Numbered from the stretch's first letter, positions 23,908 through 34,262 are shown. The stretch is DNA of 64,000 bases from Persicitalea jodogahamensis (GCF_014651615.1 NZ_BMXF01000007.1:62001-126000), one strand, 5' to 3'. The notes: generated from the letters alone by a model not told the origin. A program made the numbers and translations.

Positions 23908-26900
23908 TTAGAAACTTACACTGAGTCCTCCTGTCATGACGCGGGCCTGGGGCTGAGTCAGGTAATCGACCCCGAGCGACGGGATGCGCCCCCCCCCGGT
24001 GTTCTGGCTCTCTGGGTCGAAGCCCTTGTAATCGGTGATCGTGATCAGGTTCTGCCCGCTCACATACAGCCGCAGGTTGTTCAGGCCAATGCGCTGAATA
24101 AATGTTTTGGGTAGATTGTAGCTGAGCGTGATGTTGCGAAACCGCAGGAACGAACCGTCTTCCAAATACCGGCTCGATACGTCGGTGGGCGATGCGCCAC
24201 TCACCGACGAAGAGCCGTAGAGTGCTTTGGGAACATCGGTGATGTCGCCCGGTTTTTGCCAGCGGCGCAGCGTTTCGGTGCTTTGGTTAAGGTCTTCGAT
24301 CATGCCCGTCAGCACCGCCCGGGTCATATTGTAAATTTTGTTACCATACGACCAGTTCATCACTACGCTGATTTCCAGACCTTTGTAGCTAAACGTGTTG
24401 GTGAGACCGCCAATGAACTTAGGCAGAGCGTTTCCTATGAGCACCCGGTCGTCGGCGCGGGAGATAAACCCGTCGTTGTTCACGTCCAGAAAGGCGGCTT
24501 CACCTCCGCGTACGCCCCGCTCATACAGGTCGGTTACTTTTTTCTCGGGATCGTCAATACGTGGCACATCCTCATCCGAGGCATACACGCCGAGGTAGGT
24601 GTAGCCGTAGAAATTACCCACCGACTGACCTATGCGGTAGATGCTGTATGGCCCCTCGACCCCGTAGGTGTCGGGCAGTTTGAAGATAAAGTCCGAACCC
24701 AGGCGACCGTTGTCAGGAAGCGAGGTGATCCGGTTACGGTTGAACGAGATGTTGAAATTGGTGTTCCATTTGAAAGGCCCCGCCAGGTTGACGGTGTTGA
24801 TGGTGAACTCTAACCCTTTATTCTCCATTGAACCGATGTTGGCGTTTCCAATTCCTCCAAAGCCTGACGTGTAGGGCAATTGCCGCTCAAAAATAAGGTC
24901 GTTGGTTCGTTTTAGGTAGACATCGGCAGTTAGGCTCAGTCGGTTGTTCAACAGCGACATATCCAACCCGGCATTGGCGGCGGCGGTCGATTCCCAGCCG
25001 AGTTCGGGATTGGGGATATTGGCCTGTCCAATCCCGGGGTTTCCGTCGTAGTTGCGACCAGTACTGTAGAGGGCTAAAGCCGGATAGTCTCCCCCCAGAC
25101 CCTCCTGGTTGCCCGTTACGCCGTAGCCCGCCCGCAGCTTGAGATCGTTGATAATTCGATTGTCTTTCAGGAACGGCTCCTCCGAAATGCGCCATCCCGC
25201 CGACAATGCCGGAAACACGCCGTAGCGTTTGTTGGCCCCGAATCGGCTGCTGCCATCGACCCTAAAACTGGCATCCACCAGATACTTGTCCTGGAAATTA
25301 TAGCTGGCCCGACCAAAATACGACAACAGGGCCCACTCCGAGACGTTCTGGAATGGAATGTAAGGATCGGCGATGGCAATGGTCTTAATGATGTTGGAGC
25401 CAGCCGTTTGTCCTCCCGTTTGCAGAAAATTAGACGCCGATCGCTGGAAACCCGTACCCGCCAGCACCGACACCCGGTGACTGCCAAACCGCTGCTGGTA
25501 GGTGAGCGTGTTGTCCGTTACCCACGTAAACTGGTCGCTGCTGACGGCCTGGGCTTCGGCGCGGCCATTGCGGGCGATCACATAGCTTGGTACGTAACGC
25601 TGTTGACGGTCGGCCAGGTAGTCAATGCCAAAGGTAGTGCGGAAGGTCAGGTTTTTCAGGAAAGCATACTCGGCGTACAGATTGGAAATAACCCGTTTCT
25701 GGTTGCTTTCGGCCAAAATCTCGTTTGCCAAAAGTACGGGATTTTCGTTGTTGAGCGGATCTACGGAGTAGGTCCCGTCGGCATTCCGGACGGGCAGGTT
25801 GGGGTTTCGGGTGAGGGAGTTGGCCAAAATCGAAAAACCGCTGAAATCGTTGGCCACCCGATTTTGCAACGCATTGCTGAGCAGGGTACTGGTGCCGAAC
25901 TTCAGTTGGTCAGTTGCCTGGTAATCGAGGTTTACCCGCAGATTGTAGCGTTTGTAATCCTGCCCGATGATGGTTCCTTTCTGATTGAAATACCCCAGTG
26001 AGGCAAACGTATTGACCCGCTCGTTGCCGCCCGCCACCGACAGATTGTAATTGCTGATCGGGGCAGTGCGGAAAATCTCATTCTGGTAATTTGTCGTCGT
26101 ACCCGTGGGTACCACCTGACTGAACGGAAACTCCGTCAGCGGATTACGGCCCCGGTTCGTGAGCGATTCACGGAGCAATTCCACGTATTGATCGCCATTG
26201 AGCACGTCCAGTTTTTTGGTCACGCTCTGCACGCCCGTGTAGGCGTCGAAGTTGAACCGCGCCTTGCCCGACTTTCCCCGTTTGGTAGTAATGAGTACCA
26301 CACCATTGCTACCCCGCGCCCCGTAAATCGCCGCGGCAGCGGCATCTTTCAGGATGTCTATGCTCTCGATGTCGTTGGGGTTGATGTCGGCCAGGGCCGA
26401 CTGCCGTTGTCCGCCCGCGTCCAGCACGGTGCCGCCGAAGTTGTTGAGCGGCACGCCATCCACCACGTAGAGTGGGCGTGTTTCGCCGAGCAGTGAGGCT
26501 GTGCCCCGGATTCGGATGAAAATTTCTCCGGCGGGCGTGCCGGAGTTCTGAACCACCTGTACCCCGGCGGCCTTGCCCTGAAGCAAAGCGTCGGGACTGG
26601 TGACGGGCTGGTTTTGCAGGTCTTTGGCTTTTAGGGAAGTAATGGAGCTGGTCAGGTCGCCCTGCTGCGCGGTACCGTAGCCCACTACCACCACCTCATC
26701 CAGGGCCTTCAAATCCGGGGAGAGCGTGACATCCAGCGTGTTTTTGTTGCCTACGGCGACTTCCTGCGCCAGATAGCCCACAAACGAAAACACCAGCACT
26801 CCGCCCGCATCGGGGACGTTCAGTTCGTAGCGCCCTTCGGCGTCCGTGGTGGTACCCCGTGCGCTGCCTTTCAAGGTAATCGACACGCCGGGAAGCGGCT

Positions 26901-27324
26901 GCGCATTGTCGGAGGCCATCACCCGGCCCGAAACCCGCCGCTCCAAAGCAGCAGATGTCGGAGCTGCGGCGGTAGGCAGAGTGCTAAGTACATACACCGT
27001 CGGGCTGATGTGCTCATAGTGTATACCCAGCGGGGTGAGCAGGCTCGACAGGCTGGCGATCAGGTTATCGTTACCAGGCAATATAACGGTGGGCTTATTG
27101 TCAAGAAGGCGACTATCGTAGCCAAACCGAATTGAGAAGCGCTCTTCCAGGGTTTTCAGGGCCTGCCGTAGCGACACCGCCCGCTGTTTGGGAGTATCGG
27201 CATTGACTTGTTTGGCCCGCGAACTGGCCAGGACGGCCTGCGCCACGCCTGGCGAAGGTAGCCCGCTTGCGAGTAAGCCACAAGCAAGGACGAGCGGCTT
27301 GATGGATAGGTCTAGTTTTTTCAT
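23908..27324 (-). CDS. SusC/RagA-like TonB-dependent transporter with STN domain (locus 2)
   Basis: The ATG at 27324 gives MKKLDLSIKPLVLACGLLAS as the signal; a frame reaching 27333 adds three residues. An STN domain lies around residues 45-115 (LRQALKTLEERFSIRFGYDS). It is followed by the carboxypeptidase-like domain (VSGRVMASDNAQPLPGVSIT), the SusC signature KALDEVVVVGYGTAQ, the plug (QGKAAGVQVVQNSGTPAGEI) and the barrel ending in LSVSF. The length and ending are normal. The STN domain links it to the FecR/sigma pair encoded directly upstream. Confidence 0.95.
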   Translation of the reverse strand: MKKLDLSIKPLVLACGLLASGLPSPGVAQAVLASSRAKQVNADTPKQRAVSLRQALKTLEERFSIRFGYDSRLLDNKPTVILPGNDNLIASLSSLLTPLGIHYEHISPTVYVLSTLPTAAAPTSAALERRVSGRVMASDNAQPLPGVSITLKGSARGTTTDAEGRYELNVPDAGGVLVFSFVGYLAQEVAVGNKNTLDVTLSPDLKALDEVVVVGYGTAQQGDLTSSITSLKAKDLQNQPVTSPDALLQGKAAGVQVVQNSGTPAGEIFIRIRGTASLLGETRPLYVVDGVPLNNFGGTVLDAGGQRQSALADINPNDIESIDILKDAAAAAIYGARGSNGVVLITTKRGKSGKARFNFDAYTGVQSVTKKLDVLNGDQYVELLRESLTNRGRNPLTEFPFSQVVPTGTTTNYQNEIFRTAPISNYNLSVAGGNERVNTFASLGYFNQKGTIIGQDYKRYNLRVNLDYQATDQLKFGTSTLLSNALQNRVANDFSGFSILANSLTRNPNLPVRNADGTYSVDPLNNENPVLLANEILAESNQKRVISNLYAEYAFLKNLTFRTTFGIDYLADRQQRYVPSYVIARNGRAEAQAVSSDQFTWVTDNTLTYQQRFGSHRVSVLAGTGFQRSASNFLQTGGQTAGSNIIKTIAIADPYIPFQNVSEWALLSYFGRASYNFQDKYLVDASFRVDGSSRFGANKRYGVFPALSAGWRISEEPFLKDNRIINDLKLRAGYGVTGNQEGLGGDYPALALYSTGRNYDGNPGIGQANIPNPELGWESTAAANAGLDMSLLNNRLSLTADVYLKRTNDLIFERQLPYTSGFGGIGNANIGSMENKGLEFTINTVNLAGPFKWNTNFNISFNRNRITSLPDNGRLGSDFIFKLPDTYGVEGPYSIYRIGQSVGNFYGYTYLGVYASDEDVPRIDDPEKKVTDLYERGVRGGEAAFLDVNNDGFISRADDRVLIGNALPKFIGGLTNTFSYKGLEISVVMNWSYGNKIYNMTRAVLTGMIEDLNQSTETLRRWQKPGDITDVPKALYGSSSVSGASPTDVSSRYLEDGSFLRFRNITLSYNLPKTFIQRIGLNNLRLYVSGQNLITITDYKGFDPESQNTGGGRIPSLGVDYLTQPQARVMTGGLSVSF

Positions 27325-27345
27325 AATTATCAAGAAAAGAAGCGA

Positions 27346-28473
27346 TTAGTGGCCCGCTGCGATGCGGATTGTTTTATCGGTTTGCGTAATGGAAAGGGAA
27401 AAAGCTTTAGATAGGGCTTTGAGCAGGATGTCCAGGTTGGCGTCGGGTAGTCGGGCCGTGAGGCGCCTATTGGGCAGCTCGGCATCGGCAAACTGCACGG
27501 AATATCCATAATTTTCCTCGATAATGCGGGCCACCTCCGAAATAGGCGTTTCGTCGAACACCAATTCATCGGAAACCCAGGCCAGGTGTTCGTCCGTTTC
27601 GGTCTGACTGGTGAACGTCAGGCTTTGGGCATCGGCAATTTCTGCCAAATCGCCAGGGAGCATATCCAGCGTCCGGATGGGCTGAGCATTTGGGTGCTTC
27701 ATATCCAGTACTTTCAGTCGGATGTGGCCCTCGTTCAAAACGACCTTCACGCGCTTGTTACGGGTCGATACGTCGAACTGCGTCCCCAGTACTTCCACCG
27801 CCACATTGTTGGCCCGCACCACGAACTTGACAGGCTGCCCGGCGACGCTCTTTTTGCTAATCTGAAAAAAGGCCTCCCCCCGCAGCGATACCTCACGCCG
27901 GGTGGCAGACCATTGGACAAACTGTAAAGTCGAATTGGCGTTTAGCATCACAACCGACCCATCGGGCAGGACGAATCGCTCTCGCTGGCCAAAAGGGGTC
28001 GAATGGTCGAATACTTTGTTAACTGGAGATGAGTATTCTTGCGCTACCGATGCGATGGCAGAATCGGGCTGAGCCTTCCCATTGTACAGCCAAAGCCCAA
28101 GCATACTGAGCAGAGCTACCGAAGCCGCAGCCAGCCAGTAGGAAAATCTACCTAATAATGAATGAGAATAAAGTGGCTTTTCCAGTACCCCGACCTCGGG
28201 TAATGGCTCGTTACCCGCCAGGCGCGCTTGTACCTGCATCAATTCGGCGGTTATTTCGCTATCGGTGAGTTTGTGGCGCGGCAGGGCGTCCAACTCGTGT
28301 ACCAGGCGGGTGGCTTCCCGAATGACTGGAGCCTGGTCGGGGTGCCGGGCCAGCCAGGCCGTCCATTGTTGCACCGAAGCCGGGTCTGTCCGTCGCACGT
28401 AGTGCCGGTAGGTTGGGTCATCGACCAGAATCAGCGGGTCGGTAATGCGTTCGTCCATTGGTTTTTTTACCAT
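27346..28473 (-). CDS. FecR family anti-sigma factor (locus 2)
   Basis: This is a 375-aa protein. A long cytoplasmic N-terminal region is followed by a membrane helix about residues 108-130 (SYWLAAASVALLSMLGLWLY). The periplasmic FecR domain shows RFVLPDGSVVMLNANSTLQF, REVSLRGEAFFQISK and KFVVRANNVAVEVLGTQFDV, with a DUF4974-type C-terminus. An internal ATG at 28458 is an alternative start. It is placed 35 nt after the sigma gene and 21 nt before SusC. Confidence 0.93.
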   Translation of the reverse strand: MVKKPMDERITDPLILVDDPTYRHYVRRTDPASVQQWTAWLARHPDQAPVIREATRLVHELDALPRHKLTDSEITAELMQVQARLAGNEPLPEVGVLEKPLYSHSLLGRFSYWLAAASVALLSMLGLWLYNGKAQPDSAIASVAQEYSSPVNKVFDHSTPFGQRERFVLPDGSVVMLNANSTLQFVQWSATRREVSLRGEAFFQISKKSVAGQPVKFVVRANNVAVEVLGTQFDVSTRNKRVKVVLNEGHIRLKVLDMKHPNAQPIRTLDMLPGDLAEIADAQSLTFTSQTETDEHLAWVSDELVFDETPISEVARIIEENYGYSVQFADAELPNRRLTARLPDANLDILLKALSKAFSLSITQTDKTIRIAAGH

Positions 28474-28508
28474 AGGACGGAAAGAGCAAGACTTTTTACC
28501 GGGTATTT

Positions 28509-29075
28509 CTAAAAAATTTCAAGAAAAAACAGGATCGACAGAAGCAACTCTGCCTGATGGGAGGGCGAACTGGCTACGGTTTGGCGGAGTTGCTGAAGTC
28601 CCTGATGGACGAGGTTGTACACCGTTCGCTCTTTGACGCCCATTGCGTCGGCAATATCGGCATAGTCCATTTCGGCGAAATAGCGCAGATAAACGGCTTC
28701 GCGCTGGCGGGGAGGGAGTTTATCGAGCAGAGCGGTAAGGCGATGCGTCTGCTCGGTATCGTCGGAAAAGGAAAGGTCTGGAATATCATAGACCGCCCCC
28801 TCGGAGTCGGTCAGGCGAATCACCCGCCCGGAACGACGCGTACGGCGCTGGGCGTCGATGACCCGGTTCCGCAGCGATACCAACAGATACGCCCGCACCG
28901 ACTGGAGACTGTGCCAGTTGTCGCGACAATTCCAGAAGGTCAGGAACACCTCTTGGATGCAGTCTTTGGTAAAGTCTTCGTCGCCGCCGCTCAGTTTCAT
29001 ACCATAGTCATAAAGCGCATTGTAATGTGCTCGCATATAGTGAGAAAACTGCTCAGCTGGGTCAGACACGTTCAC
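28509..29075 (-). CDS. ECF RNA polymerase sigma-70 factor (locus 2)
   Basis: This is a 188-aa ECF sigma factor with region 2 segments YNALYDYGMKLSGGDEDFTK and DCIQEVFLTFWNCRDNWHSL, and region 4 LPPRQREAVYLRYFAEMDYA followed by IADAMGVKERTVYNLVHQG. The C-terminus is a hydrophobic tail (AELLLSILFFLEIF). It leads locus 2. Upstream on the minus strand around 29139-29162 a TACCTTTTGAGTAG stretch may hold its -7 region, but it is off consensus by one base. Confidence 0.95.
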   Translation of the reverse strand: MNVSDPAEQFSHYMRAHYNALYDYGMKLSGGDEDFTKDCIQEVFLTFWNCRDNWHSLQSVRAYLLVSLRNRVIDAQRRTRRSGRVIRLTDSEGAVYDIPDLSFSDDTEQTHRLTALLDKLPPRQREAVYLRYFAEMDYADIADAMGVKERTVYNLVHQGLQQLRQTVASSPSHQAELLLSILFFLEIF

Positions 29076-29287
29076 AAACGGCGGATTAAGTTATTAGTTG
29101 GTAAGGCTTGAAGCAACCAAAGGTCGAACTTGATATGGACTACTCAAAAGGTACGCTACGTAAATGTCCAACGGTCCGCAGACCTTCAGCTCAAAACCCC
29201 ACCTCACAATCACCTTCCTTCTATAGTGTTCCCGCTTTTATGTACCACCCCTTAAGGTTGTCGGAATGGTTACTAACTTAGTCAACC

Positions 29288-29404
29288 ATGAAAGCAAAAA
29301 GCCGTCGTCAATTCACATCTGAGTTCAAGGTGAAAGTAGTTTTAGAAGTTCTCCGTCAGGAGAAGACTCTTAATCAGATCGCCAGCGACTTCGACCGCTC
29401 GGAT
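29288..29404 (+). pseudogene. IS3-family OrfA N-terminal remnant
   Basis: The ATG at 29288 opens MKAKSRRQFTSEFKVKVVL, then EVLRQEKTLNQIASDFD, the N-terminal HTH of IS3 (IS150-like) OrfA proteins. Similarity stops at about residue 39 where the sequence changes to IS110 material on the other strand. The preceding bases around 29240-29280 may hold the IS3 left inverted repeat. Confidence 0.65.
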
Positions 29405-29874
29405 TTCCATAATTTATGCGAATCCAGGCGCATAGTTTTTCATATTTCTGCCCTCGATGAACGACTGAGCATACCCGGTGAACCACCGGGGCGCCGGAGC
29501 GGCTTTCCGTTTGTAATAGTCTTGGATTTCGCCGCCACCGGGCGCCCGGCTTTGCTCTGACCGCTGACATGGCACTAAGGTAAAAAAGCGATTTCAGACG
29601 TTTGCGTTCGTGCTGGTCTACCCTGGTCTTACCTCAAATACTGGTACCGGATCGATATCGCACGGGCGACCCCGTCGAAGGGAGCGATCCCGGCATGGCA
29701 GGCTAGTTTTTTAGGATCTGAGATGGCCTTGAACTCGTTGCGGGGCCGCTCCTCAGTAAGCCTGACGCTTAAGATTCTAAATGGCAACCGATTGGCGAAA
29801 AGGCAAGAGGAACTAATTCCGTGCGTAGTTCTGATTGATAGGCCGCTGCCACAGGGCGCCCTGCCATAGTTCAC
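29405..29874 (-). pseudogene. IS110-family transposase, C-terminal remnant with frameshifts
   Basis: Reading leftward from 29874, one frame contains EFKAISDPKKLACHAGIAPF and ISIRYQYLR. The next piece reads GKTRVDQHERKRLKSLFYLS followed by AMSAVRA, and then EIQDYYKRKA and VVHRVCSVVHRGQKYEKL in alternating frames. These correspond in order to the C-terminal transposase_20 region of IS110 elements (DPKK.ACYCGVAPF, RTRVS...LK.LL..AA, YY.RK). Stops and shifts make it inactive. Confidence 0.7.
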
Positions 29875-30159
29875 CGCTCACACCTTCGACTCTTCTGTTG
29901 TTGTGCTTTTTAAAGTTAACGTTTATCTCACAAATCTAAGGGGCCTCCCCGCGCTGGTAGGTCGATTGGTCATTCGGTTGGCTCAATTTCAGGCGCAGGT
30001 TAACGCGAGACCACGAGAAAACCATAGAATCTTCCGAACCGATGCTTAAATAGCTTATGTAAGTATTCTTTTGAATAGATTTGAAAAATAAGTTTCCAAA
30101 ACAATCTCTAAGAACCTGGAACTGAATTCGACTAATTAAACCCCTTAAATTATTAGGAA
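29875..30159. other. AT-rich gap with no gene
   Basis: Between the IS110 remnant and the next transposase stub I see no recognisable coding sequence. The right part is strongly AT-rich. Confidence 0.45.
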
Positions 30160-30255
30160 ATGTCAAGGAGAAAATTTTTAGTCGAAGAGAAGTTGGCTAT
30201 CCTCAAGACGGTCTGTAGACAACGGGATCCCGAAGATGCCGGCAACCCTTTCTGA
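30160..30255 (+). pseudogene. Transposase OrfA-like N-terminal stub
   Basis: The ATG at 30160 gives MSRRKFLVEEKLAILKTV, which matches the N-terminus of transposase_8/IS3-type OrfA proteins, but the frame stops at 32 codons. A second short open frame (30236-30394) starting MPATLSDVHAAQTLE overlaps it and is not recognised. Both appear to be debris at the left edge of the sulfatase locus. Confidence 0.4.
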
Positions 30256-30412
30256 TGTCCATGCAGCTCAAACTTTAGAAAAGGCCACCCGGCAGCAGGG
30301 CGTGGGCATGCTGCCGCACAATCTTTATCTCCCCATTTACCATCTTGCTTTTGATAAGCTACCTGGCCCCATCAATTTCAATGAAAAAAACTAAGGAAAG
30401 ATTTGGGGTACA

Positions 30413-32047
30413 TCAGAATTTGTAAGGTATAGCATCTTCTACTTTTTGCCAGGGAAGCACGTTGTTTTTTGTGGCCCACTGTTCGTATTTTTTCGTAAGT
30501 CTACCAAGCTGGTCCGGAAATTCACGGGCCAGGTTATTCGTTTCACTCCGGTCTTTTTGCAGGTTGTACAACTCCCACGGCTGATCGCGGGAGCGTACCA
30601 GTTTCCATTCGCCTTCTATCACCCCCGAGTTGCTCATATGTTCAAAGAACAAAGGCCGGTCAGGCAAACCTGCTTTTCCGGACAAGACGCCCAGCAAGCT
30701 GTTGCCCTCCAGGGGCCGGAGAGCTACATTATTGTGGTTTTCCGGATACCGGGTACCCGCCAAATCTGCGAGGGTAGGCATGATATCCACTATGTGCGCT
30801 GCATCCTCAACGATTTGGTTTTTCCTAAAACGCCCGGGATACCAGGCAATAAAAGGCGAAGCTATGCCTCCTTCGTACGTATCGGTTTTGAAGTACCTGA
30901 ACGGCGTATTACTCACATTGGCCCAGCTTTTGCCATAACCGGTTAAGGATTCTGGCGTCCCCGGCAAAGCATCAGCGCTAAAACGCGGATGACCATATTT
31001 GCCGCCGGTAAGGCTGCCCGCCGTACTACCCCCATTGTCTGATAAGAAAAAGATGGCCGTGTTGTCTAGTTGCCCCTTTTTTTTGAGATGCAAGAGCAGC
31101 CTGCCAATATTCCTGTCCATGCGGTCAATCATGGCGGCATAAACAGCCATTAAATGGGCTTGTTTACGTTTTTCGTCTCCGGTGAGTCTGTTCCATACAG
31201 GCTCAGCCGGATTTCTCTCAGAAAGCCGAATGCTTTGGCCAATCAAGCCTATTTCTTTCAAACGCTTGTATCGGCTGCTCCTGATAGCTTCCCAACCTGC
31301 CAAATAGGTGTTTTCATACCTGGCTATGTCTTCTGGTAAAGCATGAAGCGGCCAGTGGGGAGCTGTGTAGGCGAGGTATAAAAAGAAAGGTTTTTGCTTA
31401 TCGTGCGAGTTCAGCATGTTTATCGCCTCATTTGTGTATAAGTCAGTGGCGTAAAAAGCAGAATCCTTCAAATCCAAGGGTGTATTATTACGCACCACCG
31501 TCAACTGGTTACCGGGCGGCCACTTTTCGTTGCGGTAGGGTAAAAAATCGAAATAGCTGGCCGCTCCCTGAATCAGGGAAAAGCACCTGTCAAAACCGTG
31601 CTGCAAAGGCCAGTGCTCTTTCTCCTCCCCGACGTGCCACTTGCCCGCGAGATAGGTCGAATAGCCTTCCTGACGCAGTAAATCAGCGATGGTGATGGTA
31701 TGGTTATTAAAATAGCCTTGGTACTCGGGAATGGTAACATTGATGTCAGTCATACCACCAACCCCGGCCTGTTGCGGGTACAGGCCAGTAAGCAATGCCG
31801 CCCGGGAAGGGCAGCAACGGGCATTATTATAAAAACTGCTGAGACGAACGCCCCCGGAAGCCAATCGGTCCAGATTGGGGGTTTGGATTTCAGAACCGAA
31901 ACAGCCGATGTCGGAGTAGCCCATATCGTCGGCCAGAATAACAACAATGTTGGGTTCGGAAGATCTTTCTACGGGATTTGTATAACAGGAAAATAAAAAA
32001 CCAAGGAGTGCAAAACCCACTAGATCTTTGAAAGAAAAGTACTTCAT
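30413..32047 (-). CDS. Sulfatase, arylsulfatase A-like lipoprotein (locus 3)
   Basis: The ATG at 32047 gives MKYFSFKDLVGFALLGFLFSC, a lipoprotein signal with the cysteine at residue 21; a frame to 32098 only adds a non-signal extension. The N-terminal alkaline-phosphatase fold shows IVVILADDMGYSDIG (metal aspartates) and NNARCCPSRAALLTGLYP, the C-x-P-S-R formylglycine signature. SYLAGKWHVGE-type and FFLSDNGGST motifs follow. It should remove sulfate esters from a carbohydrate at the periplasm or cell surface. Activity needs a formylglycine-generating or anSME maturase, not present here. It is the last gene of locus 3. Confidence 0.93.
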   Translation of the reverse strand: MKYFSFKDLVGFALLGFLFSCYTNPVERSSEPNIVVILADDMGYSDIGCFGSEIQTPNLDRLASGGVRLSSFYNNARCCPSRAALLTGLYPQQAGVGGMTDINVTIPEYQGYFNNHTITIADLLRQEGYSTYLAGKWHVGEEKEHWPLQHGFDRCFSLIQGAASYFDFLPYRNEKWPPGNQLTVVRNNTPLDLKDSAFYATDLYTNEAINMLNSHDKQKPFFLYLAYTAPHWPLHALPEDIARYENTYLAGWEAIRSSRYKRLKEIGLIGQSIRLSERNPAEPVWNRLTGDEKRKQAHLMAVYAAMIDRMDRNIGRLLLHLKKKGQLDNTAIFFLSDNGGSTAGSLTGGKYGHPRFSADALPGTPESLTGYGKSWANVSNTPFRYFKTDTYEGGIASPFIAWYPGRFRKNQIVEDAAHIVDIMPTLADLAGTRYPENHNNVALRPLEGNSLLGVLSGKAGLPDRPLFFEHMSNSGVIEGEWKLVRSRDQPWELYNLQKDRSETNNLAREFPDQLGRLTKKYEQWATKNNVLPWQKVEDAIPYKF

Positions 32048-32105
32048 AGGCTTTGGGGTTATTCTCGACAAGTTTTGCTCAAAAGGAGACTCATTCATTC
32101 CGGAT

Positions 32106-34193
32106 TTACTTACCGTCGACTTTAAAATTCTGCCCCGTGCCTATGCCCCTAAGCTGCATGGACTTCCAGCCTTCGGGCAGCAGCGGGTCCTTTTGTACCA
32201 AGCCGTTTTCGGTAAAATGCAGTCCGCCAAAACCAAGGATGACCGCCTGCAGCAGTCCGCCGGCCGAAGTGCCAAAGTAGGTAGAAAGTCGGTTTTTTCG
32301 CAGCGCCAGGATCTGAAAAGGGCCTTTCAGGTAGGGCTGTAGAGCTTTTTCAAACAAGCGGGTAGCCTGCGCACGGTCACCCGCGCGGGCAGCGGCACCG
32401 GCAAACATACAGTAGCTCATGTTCGGTCCTTCTTCGTCAATGCGGTTTTCGTAATAGGTCAGGTTTTGATGAACGGTTTTCCGGTCTGTGATCACATCCA
32501 GCGGAAAAGAAAGTAGGTTGACGTCGGCCTGCTTGATTAGTTCGCCCTCGTAGGTATCATGCTCCTGCACGGTTCCGTCCTTGAATTTTCTGATGAGCAG
32601 TTTGTCGGCTACCTCTTGCCAGGCAGGTATGGGTACCTCTCCTACCAGCCTGGCCGCGCTCAGCGCTGCCTGCAGGACCTGACGGGCCGACCCATTGGTA
32701 AATGCATCGTTGTCTACATTGATGGCATACTCATCGGAACCAACCACATTTTTTATTTCGTAGCGCCCCTCCCCATTTTTTTCCGCCCGGCTCACCCAAA
32801 AATCAGCCACTTCTTTTAAGAGTGGATATCCTCTCTCCCGAAGCCACTTTTTGTCTAGCGTTACGCAGTAATATCGCCAGAAGGCCAGGCCAACATCGCT
32901 CGTAATATGGTGCTGGAAAGGGCCGGTCAAATAAAGTAGTGACGTTTGCTCTTCGCCGCTACTGCCCGACTCCCAGGGAAACATAGCCCCCTGGTAGCCA
33001 TGGGAGGCGGCATTCTGCCTGGCCATGTCCAGGCGGTCCCACCGGTACTCCAGCATAGATTTGGCGGCTTCCGGATTGATGAGCAGCAACGCCGGAAAAA
33101 TCCAGAAGTCAGCATCCCAAAGGGTTTTGTAGCCCCAATAGTCGACGCCCAGACCCATGCAGGCACTACTGAACCTGGTTTGTGCGCTCACAAAGGAATT
33201 GATACTGAACATCATCTGACGGATGTTTTTGTTGACCTCCGGCGCTTCTGAAATAAGGATGTCGGTTTTTTGCCAGAATTGCTCCCAGGTAGCTTTATGC
33301 TGACTAATGACTACTTCTGGTCCTTTCAGCAAGGTGTAAATATTCAGCCGGGCCGTTTCTTTTAGCGGGTCCGTGTAGTTGAATGTAGTCCCCACCGAAC
33401 CAATCAGGTAGAAAGTAATGCTTTCTCCTTTGAGCAGCTTTTTTTCAAAGCCAAGGGAGGGACGCCCTTCTCCATCATCAACGTAGGTGAGGAGTGGTTT
33501 TTCCTTGTCGTTGGCAAAGTAAAAGGAAGTGGTGGTAGCCAAGGTGTATTTTCCTCCCGGACTGGTAGCGGAGGCCGTGAACAGGGGGATCTCTCGTTCG
33601 CGCAACTGATGTAGGTACTGAGAGGATTGGAATGCGTAAGGACGAGCCATGCTCAACGTGTTTTTTAAACTAAAAAACCGGTCTTCCTGCGCAGTGATGG
33701 TCATTTTTATAATGCCCGTTTGTAGCATGTGTTTGAGGGCGTACACGGTATGCTGCACCCGCAGGCTCTCAAAGTCAAAACTTGTTTCGAACCACCCTTC
33801 CCTGAAATTGAACTCCTGTTGCCAGTTTTTCAACTGGTTCAGATTGGTTTCAGAAAAACGCTTGCCTTTGAGATAATCCGCCTGTTCGGTCTCACTATCC
33901 TTTTTATCCATCACTATCAGTTCCAGCTGACTGAAATCAATGCCCTCAACGGCGCTTTCAACGCCACTGCCCGGAAATTTGTCAAAGATGCCATTTAGCT
34001 GCACGCGGTTGCCAAGCAGGACTTTTTCCGAAAGGGTAATTCCATATACTCCATTGGCCAGGGTCACCGGGGCGTATTCCTGATAGCCAGGCCGGGCTAT
34101 CCTCGTCCATTCCCCGCCGGTAGTTTGGGCGCATAGTGAAGTAGTAACTAAGAATAGAAGAAAAATGCCTGCTGTCCAATAGTGGTTTTTCAT
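32106..34193 (-). CDS. Exported glycoside hydrolase family 65-like enzyme (locus 3)
   Basis: The ATG at 34193 gives MKNHYWTAGIFLLFLVTTSL as signal peptide. The catalytic alpha/alpha barrel shows WGYKTLWDADFWIFPALLL, MARQNAASHGYQGAMFPWES and VVGSDEYAINVDNDAFTNG, where the E of SDEY corresponds to the GH65 general acid. The pattern resembles the ATHL1 glucosidase branch rather than disaccharide phosphorylases. It is encoded between two sulfatases, so it probably removes a glucosyl-type residue exposed by desulfation. The specificity is inferred only from family. Confidence 0.83.
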   Translation of the reverse strand: MKNHYWTAGIFLLFLVTTSLCAQTTGGEWTRIARPGYQEYAPVTLANGVYGITLSEKVLLGNRVQLNGIFDKFPGSGVESAVEGIDFSQLELIVMDKKDSETEQADYLKGKRFSETNLNQLKNWQQEFNFREGWFETSFDFESLRVQHTVYALKHMLQTGIIKMTITAQEDRFFSLKNTLSMARPYAFQSSQYLHQLREREIPLFTASATSPGGKYTLATTTSFYFANDKEKPLLTYVDDGEGRPSLGFEKKLLKGESITFYLIGSVGTTFNYTDPLKETARLNIYTLLKGPEVVISQHKATWEQFWQKTDILISEAPEVNKNIRQMMFSINSFVSAQTRFSSACMGLGVDYWGYKTLWDADFWIFPALLLINPEAAKSMLEYRWDRLDMARQNAASHGYQGAMFPWESGSSGEEQTSLLYLTGPFQHHITSDVGLAFWRYYCVTLDKKWLRERGYPLLKEVADFWVSRAEKNGEGRYEIKNVVGSDEYAINVDNDAFTNGSARQVLQAALSAARLVGEVPIPAWQEVADKLLIRKFKDGTVQEHDTYEGELIKQADVNLLSFPLDVITDRKTVHQNLTYYENRIDEEGPNMSYCMFAGAAARAGDRAQATRLFEKALQPYLKGPFQILALRKNRLSTYFGTSAGGLLQAVILGFGGLHFTENGLVQKDPLLPEGWKSMQLRGIGTGQNFKVDGK

Positions 34194-34262
34194 TTTGCTA
34201 TATAGCTGTTTTTTCAAGGTATTTTCAACTGCTTGTCAAATAGTTACTTAGTATCTGAATCA

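Noticed and set aside
29139-29162. Third copy of the 6.1/62.1-kb repeat
   Set aside because: Only GTACC-TTTTGAGTAGT is shared, without the GGGGAAAATTG half; this fits a shared promoter-like core or chance.
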